In this document: piece after piece, positions 37,314 to 47,230 of the stretch | Position numbering within the stretch: the stretch's first letter is position 1 | Layout of the letters: each line of letters begins with the position of its first letter | Assembly: GCF_025766255.1 (NCBI RefSeq) | Contig: NW_026516748.1 | Span: 62,001-126,000 of the forward strand | Reading direction: 5' to 3' | Length of the DNA stretch: 64,000 nucleotides | DNA from: Zychaea mexicana | Lineage: Eukaryota > Mucoromycota > Mucoromycetes > Mucorales > Lichtheimiaceae | Translations under genes and position numbers: made by a program | The notes under the pieces: model-generated | Seen by the model: only the letters and a program-made list of their open reading frames with translations | The model's database searches: none | What the model was told of the DNA's origin: nothing

Positions 37314-38311
37314 ATGTTTGACCCACAGGAGGTTTTCGTAGTCTTCGTGCTAGGTACCCATCACCTTCCCTTTTTCCTTCCGAGTTGTCTGTGCGATAGT
37401 AATGAGCAGCGCCACGCTCCTTCATTCATTTCATTCCCATGGTTTTCATGCAAACTAACCAACTGACCGAAAAAACCAACCAACCAACCAGGTGGTCCGG
37501 GATCTGGCAAGGGCACGCAAAGCGAGTATATTATTAAGGATTACGGCTTTGTTCATCTGTCTGGTAATGTAGCGGAACGTGTGTTCCTCTGTGTATGTTA
37601 AATTCGACACTCACACGCGTATTATATCGTGCTGGTTACAAGCTGGCGACCTGCTTCGCGAAGAACAGAAACGCGAAGGTTCCCAGTACAAGGAACTAAT
37701 TCAAGATTGCATTCGTGAAGGCAAAATTGTGCCCATGGAGGTGACGATTGCTTTGCTTGAAAACGCAATGAAAGAGGCTATTGACAAAGAAGGCAAGAAA
37801 CGGTTCCTGATTGACGGATTCCCTCGAAAAATGGACCAGGCACTCAAGTTTGAAGAAGTGGTAAAGTAAATTTCCCTGGAAACCCAGGTTGGGGGTGGGG
37901 TTGTCAGTCAAGATACATACTGACAGGTTATCGTGTTTGAAAGGTGGTGGAGTCCCAGTTCACGCTTTATTTCGAATGTTCCGAGGATACTTTGGTGACG
38001 CGACTGTTGAAGCGAGGTGAAAGCTCTGGACGTATCGACGATAATATTGAGTCCATCAAAAAACGCTTCCAGACTTTCAAAGAAACTAGCTTTCCAGTTA
38101 TCGAATACTATGAAGGAAAGGACAAAGTTCGCAAGGTAACAAACAAGGGTTTCCAGTCAAGCAAAGATTACGATGATAAAAAATAGCAGTGTAGAGTGAC
38201 CAGTTGTTCTATTGCATTTATACATAGGTTAATGCGGAGCGAGATATTGAAAAAGTTTACGCCGATGTAAAAAAGGTCATTGAAGCCGCTTTAGAGCAAA
38301 CCAAGGCATAG
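37314..38311 (+). CDS. URA6: UMP/CMP kinase (uridylate kinase)
   Basis: Five exons: 37314-37353, 37492-37563, 37643-37860, 37944-38135 and 38228-38311; 201 residues, the usual family size. P-loop [14 protein letters not shown], nucleotide-binding [12 protein letters not shown], catalytic [20 protein letters not shown] region [14 protein letters not shown], and [20 protein letters not shown]. Family knowledge: phosphorylates UMP and CMP (and dUMP/dCMP) with ATP in the cytosol. The first intron ends in an (ACCA)n stretch before its CAG acceptor. A poly(A)-like AATAAAATAAAC follows the stop. Confidence 0.95.
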
Positions 38312-39103
38312 TGTTACGTGTTCATAATAATAAAATAAACTTGTGTTAGTAGTTCTATCAGTTCTTCGTTTCTTTGTCGGTGTGGCCATATGTAGCTAGA
38401 CTGCATCTGCTGCAAAAGCTCCGTCAGGTTTGGCCAATCATCTACGCGCTTGTTTGCCAACCGTACCTGGGACCAATATTTAAACAGGTGCGGGTGGATA
38501 AAAAAATTTTTTCTTCGTTTCTCTCTGTCCTTCTGTTATGTTTTAGAAAAGGTGAGTGGTCGCTCAAGTATAGTCTTTGGTGGGATTATGGAAATAGCAT
38601 TTCTTGCACGGTAGACAAAGGATGATGGTTAAGGACTCGGAGAGGGAACAAGACGTTCTCTCGATGAATGTTTATTCTGAATTTGCTCACTGAAGTCTAC
38701 ACGTACTGCAAGAATTGGGGAAGCATTCAAACGAGTGGTGGTTGTACTTTTTGACACGAATACTCATCCTATCGATGCTGCTTGTTTGTTTCTAGTAGGT
38801 AATACCAAGCAAATGGAGACGCGTCCACAACCGGAGCCGTCTTTTGCCTTAGTTTAGTGTAATATAGTTAGCTCGTAGAAGAGGCAGTAGGCTGCTGTAT
38901 GTGCCTCTCGTACTCCTTTCTATTACCTTCAAATAAACTTTTCATGCCAAATCAGGCAAGGTTCATGTTTCGAATTATAGAATTGCAATATCATTTAGTG
39001 TGTCCCTTATTACATTGTGCGTTTCTCCTCTCGCTCTCGCCCTCCCTCTTCCCTCATCACGAACGAGCATCGCTCTTGTGTGTTAAAAAAAAGAATTTCC
39101 AGT
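38312..39103. other. Intergenic region, no gene seen
   Basis: About 790 bp; short open frames only, no motif. The last 100 bp are pyrimidine-rich, as expected for a promoter. Confidence 0.5.
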
Positions 39104-39985
39104 ATGGCTGATCCTTACGCGCACCAATACCCTGCTCCCGCAGCGGGTCACCAACCTCAATATCCTCCATCGCCATTTGGCCCACAGCAGCATCAGCAAG
39201 CTTACGATCAGACATACTTTGCGAGCCAGACCCCAATGCAGCATCAGCAGCCCATGTTAGCGGATCAGCCTGTTCCTTTACAAAACCGTACACACGACCC
39301 GTACGAACACGTAAACAACAAGCCCAATGGATATAGTGATCCACAAGCAGTGTCACTGTCGGATTATGCCCAGGCCGAACGAGAAGAACAAGTGTACAAG
39401 AACAATAATCACTACTACCAAGACGCTGGATACGGTGGAGGGGCAGGAGGAGGATATCCTGACTATGATTATAACAATCAATATGGAGCTCACAACCAAC
39501 AACACGGAGCCTATGGTGTATATCATGATGATCCGAGCGATATACCCATGGTGCAGCAAAATTATAGTAAACAGAACACCAGCAGACCGCGTCCGGCAGG
39601 ACCCACACTTGCTCCTGACGATGAGGCAGATGCATACCATCCAAAAACATACCAGCGACATGAAGACGGTGGAGGCTGTAACTGCTGCTGCTACAATCCT
39701 GAATGTACTTGCTGTGGCTGCTATTGTATGATTCTCAGCCTGGCGTTTCTGGCTGCAGGGATCGCCCTGATCGTCGCCGCGTCGGTGATTCAAGACAAGT
39801 GTGACAACCAATGTGGAAACATTCCGGATCAGCTGGATAGTACGGTATCGGCGTGCGGCACAGTCTGTGAAAAGGTGGTTCATGATGGACTCTTCTACGG
39901 AGGCATAGGTGTAACTGCGTTAGCCGGCATAGCCGTGCTATGGCGACTCATAATGTGCATGTGCGCTGCTGGATCCAGACACTGA
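39104..39985 (+). CDS. Cys-rich two-transmembrane protein with long disordered N-terminus
   Basis: Single exon of 293 residues. Residues 1 to about 190 are Gln/Tyr/Pro/Asn-rich and probably disordered. A palmitoylation-like Cys cluster (CNCCCYNPECTCCGCYC) lies just before a transmembrane helix (MILSLAFLAAGIALIVAASV). Then comes a short loop with four spaced cysteines (DKCDNQCG ... SACGTVCE), likely disulphide-bonded outside the cytosol, and a second helix (GGIGVTALAGIAVLWRLIMC). This arrangement suggests a cytosolic-tailed plasma-membrane or endomembrane adaptor. No known family is recognised. No intron is needed, unusual for this window. Confidence 0.75.
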   Translation: MADPYAHQYPAPAAGHQPQYPPSPFGPQQHQQAYDQTYFASQTPMQHQQPMLADQPVPLQNRTHDPYEHVNNKPNGYSDPQAVSLSDYAQAEREEQVYKNNNHYYQDAGYGGGAGGGYPDYDYNNQYGAHNQQHGAYGVYHDDPSDIPMVQQNYSKQNTSRPRPAGPTLAPDDEADAYHPKTYQRHEDGGGCNCCCYNPECTCCGCYCMILSLAFLAAGIALIVAASVIQDKCDNQCGNIPDQLDSTVSACGTVCEKVVHDGLFYGGIGVTALAGIAVLWRLIMCMCAAGSRH

Positions 39986-40870
39986 AAATAGTACATTATT
40001 ATCATTATTTTTTACTGGTCATATATTTGTATAAAAATTCACGACATTAAATATCGCATCATTGGTTTTTCTTCTACATCGTTTATCATCGTTTATTTAT
40101 CTACGAATTGTGTTACTTCATCAACGCTATATAGCCCTTATATCAATGAACAAACTTGTCTATCAGCAGATAAGTCCCTGCATATATGGCACAGACAGAC
40201 AATATAACTTTCAATTTCGAAGAAGTCTAGAACTAGTAAATTAGAACGCTATTTGGCCTAGTAACTATTAACATCAATATATTATATACACATCATATAG
40301 CTGACAATGTTCTTAGGTCTGCTCACCATACCAAGTTAAAATACAATCAAAGTAAGCACTTTCACTTTGGTAAACTAGCTTGACACCATTTTCCCTCAAG
40401 GATACCAACGAATATATAAATTTGCTACGTAGAAAAAGATACAAGTGTCAATATACTTGCTTGATACCATACGTACATACATTTTGCGTGAACCTTATTT
40501 GCAACCGGGATATTCTTTAGCTCATACCTGCTGGGCATAGTTCCGAAAGAACGTTCAAGTTGTAGGTACATATAATGGTCGTGCTGCGTCAATTAGATTG
40601 AGGGAACGTATAGAAATGATAAAGGAATTGAGAAGGAAGAAAAAACTGCGTGATTTTCTAACGGACGCTTTACATTGTAGCTAATTTTTACTTTTTGAAG
40701 CATGTTTGTGAAAACGAACCAAGTAATGTTCTGCGTTGCTGTGGAGGCAAATGCTGGTGTGGCGGTCTCGAGATGGGACCCGCATGATCTGTGCTACCAC
40801 TACCAAATTCAAGCACAACATCGATGTTTCTGAGTTTGTTTGCATCTTCTTAACACTCCACTTATATCAT
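39986..40870. other. Intergenic region, no gene seen
   Basis: About 885 bp, AT-rich. A frame enters the OTU1 ATG from upstream (ATG at 40736) but its sequence does not fit the family, so it is treated as untranslated leader. Confidence 0.45.
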
Positions 40871-42788
40871 ATGAGATTACGCGTTCGTCATCCTAACGGT
40901 GCCAGTACTTTGGACTCCGTGACACCTGAGCAGACAATTGCTACCCTAAAAGAAATCATTGCAACAGAGATCGGCGTGCCATGGCAACAGATTGAAGGTA
41001 AATCAAGTTCCCAATTGATGTCGCTCGATCATCAAACTGCTGTAATATCTGATCGTGTGTATACACGTAAATGTACGGGATCTCATAGTTGCTGGTGGCT
41101 ATCCGCCCCGTAAATATACAAATGATGCGGATACGCTTAAGGTCGCCGGTATTCGCAACGGCGATGCCCTTAACGTGAAAGTAACGGACGCGCCTGCGCA
41201 ACCAGCACCCAGTACTTCCCTAAACCAATCGCAGCAGCAGCAGCAACCACCTCAACAAAGGACATTACAGCAGCCTACAGAATCGCTAGGATCTGCCGAT
41301 GTGGGAGAAGCTGTAGAAACGTCTGGTGGATATTTGGCATTGAGGGTATAGTAATTGCTGGAGCGTGTTGTTACGTATGCGTCTAGCTTTTGTTAAACAC
41401 ATTTGTCATCTAGACTGTCCCTGATGATAATTCTTGTTTATTCCGTGCTTTAGGTATATCGTATGGCAATATTATTTTAAAAAGAACTGTGATACTAAAA
41501 TGACTATTATAGGGTACGTTGTCGCTTTTCGTTCTTTTTAATTTGGGACGCCACAAGCTAATACCTTCAATTTAGCTACGTACTCAGTCGCGATACGTCA
41601 ATGTCACAGGAATTGAGAAGTGGTAGGTTTTCTACATATCTCTTAAATGGTTAAGAGATAATAGTATGCTAATGTTCTTCTCTGATAGTAATTGCTGCTA
41701 CTATACAGGAAGATCCAGTCGTATATTCAGACGCGACATTGGGACAAAGTCGTGGTAAGATGGTGCTCATAAAAAGAAACGTGCCAAAGATTGCGGAGCA
41801 TGACTTTATTGTTGACGCACTTCTGTATAATTCCAGAACAATATATTGATTGGATCCGAAAAAACTCTTCTTGGGGTGGTGCTATCGGTAAGATGCCGTG
41901 AACGAACTATGTTTAAAAACACTTAACTAATCAAATATACAACATTTTTGTGTATATAGAAATTTCGATCTTTTCAAAGCATTTCGACATTGGTAACACT
42001 CGTGGCTATAAACGTAGTCAGTACCTTTTTATATTAACAATGTATGGAAAAATTATAGAAATCGATAGCATTGATGTTCAAACTGGTCGAATCGATCGAT
42101 TCGGTAAGCTTCATACACTGTACAACTGCCAACTTAAATCTAATAAGTCACTGATATACGTACATACTTTGCACAATCTTTTAGGTGAAGGGTCTTACTC
42201 GGAGCGTGTGTTGATAATATATAGCGGTATCCGTAAGTACAATATATACACTGATGACACAAACATATTATGTGGATCCGTGTTTATATTTATATAATAT
42301 GATTGTTGTACCCGTAAAGATTATGATGCACTTGCCTTGGCACCTATGGCAGACGCACCCGCTGACTTTGATCAGACACGATTCCCTGTCGATGATGATC
42401 ACAATTCGCTGTTAGAAGCTGCCAAAAAACTCGCCGGAATCTTACGTCAGGTACAGTAAAAATTACTTAGGAAAAAGAATGAAAGAAAGTTTCCTCACTG
42501 TCTGCGTTGCTCCTATAGAAACGAAAATTTACGGATGTTGCTAATTTCACGTTGAAGTGCAATCAGTGTCTGCAGGGTCTTGTTGGCGAAAAAGGTAGAA
42601 CATCCTGCATAGTAGATATGACTTTTTCTTTGTACTATCATCCACTAACACTATCGAAATCTAGATGCACGAGAGCATGCAACAGTATGTTATATGCTAG
42701 TTAAGTAGTACTTCGATATAAAAAAGCTGTTATTAACATTGTAAATTTATATTAGGCAACGGGGCATACGCACTTTGTGGAGTATTGA
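40871..42788 (+). CDS. OTU1: OTU1/YOD1 deubiquitinase
   Basis: Fourteen coding exons: 40871-40997, 41089-41345, 41414-41453, 41513 (1 nt), 41576-41622, 41689-41754, 41837-41887, 41960-41992, 42059-42103, 42185-42232, 42320-42450, 42519-42594, 42665-42684 and 42756-42788; 324 residues. N-terminal UBX-like domain (MRLRVRHPNGASTLDSVTP); OTU domain with DDNSCLFRAL (catalytic Cys about 136), WIRKNSSWGGAIEISIFSKH, QTGRIDRFGEGSYSERVLII and IHYD (catalytic His about 239); C-terminal C2H2 finger CNQC ... EHATATGHTHFVEY. Family knowledge: partners Cdc48/p97 in ER-associated degradation. The 1-nt exon at 41513 is needed to make Gly in RAL-G-YVLSRD. Confidence 0.93.
41513..41513 (+). other. OTU1: Candidate 1-nucleotide micro-exon of OTU1
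   Basis: Intron 41454-41512 (59 nt: GTATAT donor, TACTAAA branch-like, TATTATAG acceptor) and intron 41514-41575 (62 nt: GTACGT donor, GCTAATAC branch-like, TTTAG acceptor) are both complete. They are separated by a single G. G(41453)+G(41513)+C(41576) gives GGC, and the next residues YVLSRD fit the OTU family. Removing only one intron, or splicing 41453 straight to 41576, breaks the frame. Confidence 0.6.
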
Positions 42789-43367
42789 ATGAGGAAGATG
42801 AATCGGGATTATCCTTCAATGATGTGAACGACGCTCACTATTAATATCTAGATCACTAGCGATAATGTCTATATTTACAGTATTTAGACACAACTACTGT
42901 CATTGTATTTGATAAAACCTTTTTTATCAGTATCGGCTACTACTCTTGCTGCTATCGTTGTGAGTCCTATCAAAAATTTCAAGGTTTGTATGCATACAGT
43001 ATCCCGTCAAGTTATTGATGTTTCTTATCTACAATAGCTTTCAACGGCGCCAAACTTGCCAAGTTTCTAGAAGCGCATTGTTTTGTGCTGCTATTGATGA
43101 GTCAAAATAATAATGTTGTGCTTACCTTTTATCTATTACATTTCAAGTAAAAGCCATTTCAGTTTACCCCCTTCCCTTCTTTTGTCTTTCAATGATCGCT
43201 GGCGGTACTACTATATCAAACTACACCAATATCCGTATCCGGCAAGCCAGTATTTTAAAAGACATCCAGAAATGTGTTGACGTCCATATAATTTTTTTGT
43301 GAGCGTCCAAGCCTCGAGTACATAAATACATTACATGGAGCTATACTACTGAGATTCTTCATGCAAT
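42789..43367. other. Intergenic region, no gene seen
   Basis: About 580 bp after OTU1; AT-rich, no coding signal recognised. Confidence 0.45.
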
Positions 43368-43751
43368 CTAACGAAGCCACTTTGAAATTTTTGATTTGCT
43401 TGACGCTACTTTTGATATCAACACTAGCGAAAGTATCAAATGTAGGGGATGATGATAAGGGAAACCCGATCGGATATATACGTTAACAGTAGTTTGATCC
43501 AAAGATGATAGCAGTGTGGACACACTCAGTCGATTACCAAGTAAGTCTATCACAAGCTCGGTGCAACGGCGTTTGGTCGCAAGTTTGTGCAGGCACTCGA
43601 AGCAGCTGCAAAGACGGAGGGGCATCACGCTCTGAAAAAAAACGTCGATATTATGACTCACTAGGCTATGTATTACAAGATCCCACTTATTAAACGCGCG
43701 TTCAAAGTCCTCATCAGCAACTATGGAAGAGGGGACTTCTAACAGATGCAA
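43368..43751 (-). CDS. Unrecognised 127-codon ORF
   Basis: Uninterrupted minus frame with protein-like composition (around SIVADEDFERAFNKWDLVIH, then CSCFECLHKLATKRRCTELV), followed by a hydrophobic/Ser-Lys tail. The frame's assumed start is CTG-like rather than ATG, so it may be an exon or fragment. It lies 130 bp from a pogo-like element and may be related to mobile DNA. No family recognised. Confidence 0.28.
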   Translation of the reverse strand: MHLLEVPSSIVADEDFERAFNKWDLVIHSLVSHNIDVFFQSVMPLRLCSCFECLHKLATKRRCTELVIDLLGNRLSVSTLLSSLDQTTVNVYIRSGFPYHHPLHLILSLVLISKVASSKSKISKWLR

Positions 43752-43884
43752 TCCCTGATATTGTTGTACATATTGCGTTAATTTCAGGTTCGAAATTGTG
43801 TCTACCTTTTTTACAATACAAAACTTATGACTGCAATTTCCATTGATCGGCGAGAAGCATCACAAGAGTATATATATATATATA

Positions 43885-44841
43885 CAGTTGTACCCCGGTT
43901 TTTGCAACCCCTGGTTTTGCAATTCCTCGTATATCTGCAACTTTTTTTGAAAAATCCAAAAAAAACTTAGTAGTTTCGCAAATTTGCAACTTGCAAATGA
44001 GTTTATACGATTTGCACGTTATCGGGGTAAAAACAGCTTCAATTTTTGCAATATCAACTGAAAGAAGCATCTGTTGCGAATTATGAGGAATAAAATGATG
44101 CGGTTACTGCAAGATAAATATGTAAATATGAAGATGTATTTATTGTCGAAATACATAAAAAGTATTATTTGGTAGTTGAGCCAGTAGAATCGGGACACAT
44201 ATATAGCACTGATTGGATTGAATCCACTAAAGAAATGATGAAGATATAAGAAAAAGGGAACACACTACATATAGATATAGAAATAAAATGTTTGCTCAAA
44301 GGAACTTTTAACTACATATCGAAGAAGTCATCAAGGGATGATTGTCGGGAGATTGATTGCTGCCTGAGACTCTCTGGAATCCTACGCAAAGACTTTTTTA
44401 AGTCGTAGTTATCGATATTATCCAAAAAGCTCAAAACTCCTGCAATTGCAACCTGTTTTTCCTTCGACGTTGGCCCTGGAATAGGCGAATCAGCGCTTTG
44501 GTCCACCGCCCGCTCAAGTGCTCGTCGTACGTTCGATCCTCTTGCTTGGATGTGAACTTGCGGAACGATTTTGTCATGCTTAAAAGAGCTAATAATTATC
44601 AAACCACTAGACAGCTTCAATGAAAGGACGGTCTTATATATGCAAGTAGTAACATTTAGAGCTGTATGAATATTCCCAAAGAACGTATCATCTCTGACAG
44701 ATAAACAATGGGCTAGTGTTAATAGGATGACTTATCCAGTGTATACTTAAAGCAGAATTGTTTACCCCGTTACTTGCAAATCCTCACTTTTTGCAAAAAA
44801 AAATCGGAAAACCCTCGGTTGCAAAAACCGGGGTACAACTG
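43885..44841. mobile_element. Non-autonomous pogo/Tc1-mariner-like DNA transposon (957 bp)
   Basis: The left end CAGTTGTACCCCGGTTTTTG (continuing CAACC) and the right end are perfect 25-bp inverted repeats, flanked by TA on both sides (43883-43884, 44842-44843), the Tc1/mariner/pogo target duplication. The left flank is a (TA)n run. Inside, a minus-strand ORF fragment (44312-44620) looks like the C-terminus of a DDE transposase. The element is too short for a full transposase, so it is an internally deleted copy. The class call rests on the TA duplication, CAG start and ORF ending. Confidence 0.85.
44312..44620 (-). pseudogene. Transposase C-terminal remnant (pogo/Tigger-like)
   Basis: About 102 codons ending SISRQSSLDDFFDM. 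The QxSLDDFF-type acidic/Phe ending resembles the C-terminal tail of pogo/Tigger/CENP-B-type transposases. The catalytic DDE core is absent. Lies wholly within the 957-bp element. Confidence 0.5.
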
Positions 44842-45660
44842 TATATTCATGTAAACCGGTGACGTATGCCAAAATATAATAAAAAAGAAGGGCCTGCTTC
44901 TACACGATAAAAATATTGCTACATAATCAAAAGACCAGTGCATAGAAAAACTTTGTCTACGTATAAAATTAAATTTGGCTCGTGTTATTGCGATGGACAC
45001 GTTATGGATGATGCTGTTGCTGCATTGTTGGCGAGGTATAATAGCTGTTGTTGTTTTCTCCTTTAGTAGTGGCGACAGGGTTATCGTCACTGGACATGGC
45101 AGCATGGTCCTCCAAAGTCCAAGCATCTTCTTGAATAGGTGGTAAGCTTCACTTATAAAAATCATCACGATCCCCACGTTTCATAAAAGAGATTGTCAAA
45201 CCGTTATAAATTGCGCTGATGAAATTGGCAGCGGCCGTTTCTTGATCGTCAGCTAAGAAAAGAAGGTCATATCGAGTATCAATAGTATTGCTGGGTACGC
45301 TTCACATATAAAAAATCATCATGATCCCCAGGTTTCATACTCTTTTTATATCGCCGGTTCTTTGTTCCATTAAAGCGCACAGACCCGTCGCCGACAATTG
45401 TTGGATCAGAGCGGAGCACGGCAAGCGGAGCCGCATAGTGAAACAAACATATACGCACCATAAGAAAAAGACACTAGCATGACAGTCGTCAGACTACAAC
45501 GATAATTATGATCAAGGCACTTCTTCACATTGCTGCAGTTCACTGGCTCCTTAGGGCAGTAGTGACAACAAAATTTCTAAGCTCCGTCATTTTGTTTATC
45601 GCGCTCATAAAAAAAAAAGAATCGACTGCGCGTTTTGCCCTTTATTCTTTTCTTTAGTCT
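44842..45660. other. Interval with a diverged direct repeat; no gene
   Basis: Two imperfect ~45-bp direct repeats occur at about 45139-45186 and 45291-45343 (GCTTCAC.TATAAAAA.TCATCA.GATCCCCA.GTTTCAT). Minus-strand frames here look like fragments (SVRFNGTKNRRYKKS) but no gene is recognised. Confidence 0.4.
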
Positions 45661-45663
45661 TCA

Positions 45664-46325
45664 TATTCATCTTTGTACATTTGCAGTGTTTCTTTCATTA
45701 TCACTTTTTACCTTTCTTTTTTTTCATCCCGCTCGAGTGTCCCTGTGGGTGTGCATAGTTGAAGGGAGCTAGTCGTGCACGGCTGGCTCTTGCTCATCTT
45801 TTGTACATTTGCAGTGTTTCTTTCATTATCACTTTTTACCTTTCTTTTTTTTTTCCTCCCGCTCGAGTGTCCCTGTGGGTGTGCATAGTTGAAGGGAGCT
45901 AGTCGTGCACGACTGGCTCTTGCTCATCTTTTGTACATTAGCAGTGTTTCTTTCATTATCACTTTTTACCTTTCTTTTTTTTCATCCCGCTCGAGTGTCC
46001 CTGTGGGTGTGCATAGTTGAAGGGAGCTAGTCGTGCACGGCTGGCTCTTGCTCATCTTTTGTACATTTGCAGTGTTTCTTTCATTATCACTTTTTACCTT
46101 TCTTTTTTTTTCCTCCCGCTCGAGTGTCCCTGTGGGTGTGCATAGTTGAAGGGAGCTAGTCGTGCACGACTGGCTCTTGCTCATCTTTTGTACATTTGCA
46201 GTGTTTCTTTCATTATCACTTTTTACCTTTCTTTTTTTTCATCCCGCTCGAGTGTCCCTGTGGGTGTGCATAGTTGAAGGGAGCTAGTCGTGCACGACTG
46301 GCTCTTGCTCATCTTTTGTACATTT
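45664..46325. repeat. 129-bp satellite array, about 5 units
   Basis: Units begin near 45664, 45793, 45923, 46052 and 46181, with a last partial near 46309. Each contains TTTGTACATTTGCAGTGTTT, a T8-9 tract, CTCGAGTGTCCCTGTGGGTG and a palindrome GAGC-T-AGTCGTGCACGACT-G-GCTC. Some units carry a G for A change in the palindrome (GCACGGCT). Similarity between units is very high, implying recent amplification or homogenisation. Confidence 0.92.
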
Positions 46326-46340
46326 GCAAAGTTCTTTATT

Positions 46341-47117
46341 TCATCTTGGTTTTTGATCTTCCTCAAAAACTGAAAGCGAGAGTGTGTGCAAAGAGGTACG
46401 TATATGTTCGCCGCTGACAGACCTTTGTGCTATCATATTTCTTTTATTTGTAGGAACTGTGGAGGAGTAGGTTCTGTCGGGAACTGAGGCTTGTGGACAA
46501 GAAAGGGAGAGGTGTAGGTTCCGACGGGAATTGAGGCTTGCGGAAAACAAGGGAGGGCAACCTCCCTTGTGGGTACGTATATGTTCGCCGCTGACAGACC
46601 TTTGTGCTATCATATTTCTTTTATTTGTAGGAACTGTGGAGGAGTAGGTTCTGTCGGGAACTGAGGCTTGTGGACAAGAAAGGGAGAGGTGTAGGTTCCG
46701 ACGGGAATTGAGGCTTGCGGAAAACAAGGGAGGGCAACCTCCCTTGTGGGTACGTATATGTTCGCCGCTGACAGACCTTTGTGCTATCATATTTCTTTTA
46801 TTTGTAGGAACTGTGGAGGAGTAGGTTCTGTCGGGAACTGAGGCTTGTGGACAAGAAAGGGAGAGGTGTAGGTTCCGACGGGAACTGAGGCTTGCGGAAA
46901 ACAAGGGAGGGCAACCTCCCTTGTGGGTACGTATATGTTCGCCGCTGACAGACCTTTGTGCTATCATATTTCTTTTATTTGTAGGAACTGTGGAGGAGTA
47001 GGTTCTGTCGGGAACTGAGGCTTGTGGACAAGAAAGGGAGAGGTGTAGGTTCTGCCGGGAACTGAGGCTTGCGGGGAACAAGGGAGGGCAACCTCCCTTG
47101 AGGAACGAAGGATTCAT
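46341..47117 (-). CDS. Open frame of tandem 59-residue repeats (doubtful gene)
   Basis: Starts with ATG (MNPSFLKGGCPPLFPASLSS) and stays open for 258 codons as four near-identical 59-residue repeats containing LHLSLSCPQASVPDRTYSST and KRNMIAQRSVSGEHIRT. The same ATG context (ATGAATCCTTCGTTCCTCAA) starts a frame in the repeats at 490 and 6521, giving MNPSFLKGEVALPWSP. No signal peptide or domain is recognised. Openness may only reflect a period divisible by three. Confidence 0.25.
   Translation of the reverse strand: MNPSFLKGGCPPLFPASLSSRQNLHLSLSCPQASVPDRTYSSTVPTNKRNMIAQRSVSGEHIRTHKGGCPPLFSASLSSRRNLHLSLSCPQASVPDRTYSSTVPTNKRNMIAQRSVSGEHIRTHKGGCPPLFSASLNSRRNLHLSLSCPQASVPDRTYSSTVPTNKRNMIAQRSVSGEHIRTHKGGCPPLFSASLNSRRNLHLSLSCPQASVPDRTYSSTVPTNKRNMIAQRSVSGEHIRTSLHTLSLSVFEEDQKPR
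46394..47100. repeat. 177-bp satellite array, 4 units
   Basis: Units start with GGTACGTATATGTTCG near 46394, 46572, 46749 and 46926. Each holds an internal ~55-bp near-duplicate (AGGTTCTGTCGGGAACTGAG / AGGTTCCGACGGGAATTGAG) and a hairpin CAAGGGAGG-GCAA-CCTCCCTTG. The 177-bp period is 59 codons, so a minus frame stays open across all units (46341-47117). Confidence 0.92.
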
Positions 47118-47230
47118 AAAAGTCGGTCGACTTGTCAGGCAACATCAAATAAACTTGGTTTCTCATTGTACTTTCTTAAATAATGTAAGAGTGACGATTG
47201 TAATAAACGCGATCTTTATTTTTACATCTT
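47101..47230. repeat. Third, diverged copy of the repeat leader seen at 400-540 and 6430-6590 (inverted)
   Basis: On the minus strand this reads AAGTTTATTTGATGTTGC ... ATGAATCCTTCGTTCCTCAA followed by the hairpin, matching AAGTTTATTTATTATTGC ... ATGAATCCTTCGTTCCTCAA in the 0-8 kb repeats. The similarity is patchy outside the ATG/hairpin segment. It links the 46-47 kb satellite to the 0-8 kb repeat family. Confidence 0.7.

Noticed and set aside
39057..39883. Long open frames on both strands over the Cys-rich membrane protein
   Set aside because: Antisense and shifted frames of a low-complexity coding region; the 39104-39985 frame alone has coherent membrane segments.
41513..41575. Alternative OTU1 exon reading G-YVVAFRSF from 41513
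   Set aside because: Gives the right first residues by chance but hits a stop after eight codons and has no donor that restores the frame.
45664..47100. CRISPR-like regular repeats
   Set aside because: Units are 129 and 177 bp, tandem without unique spacers, in a fungal genome with no cas-like genes; these are satellites.
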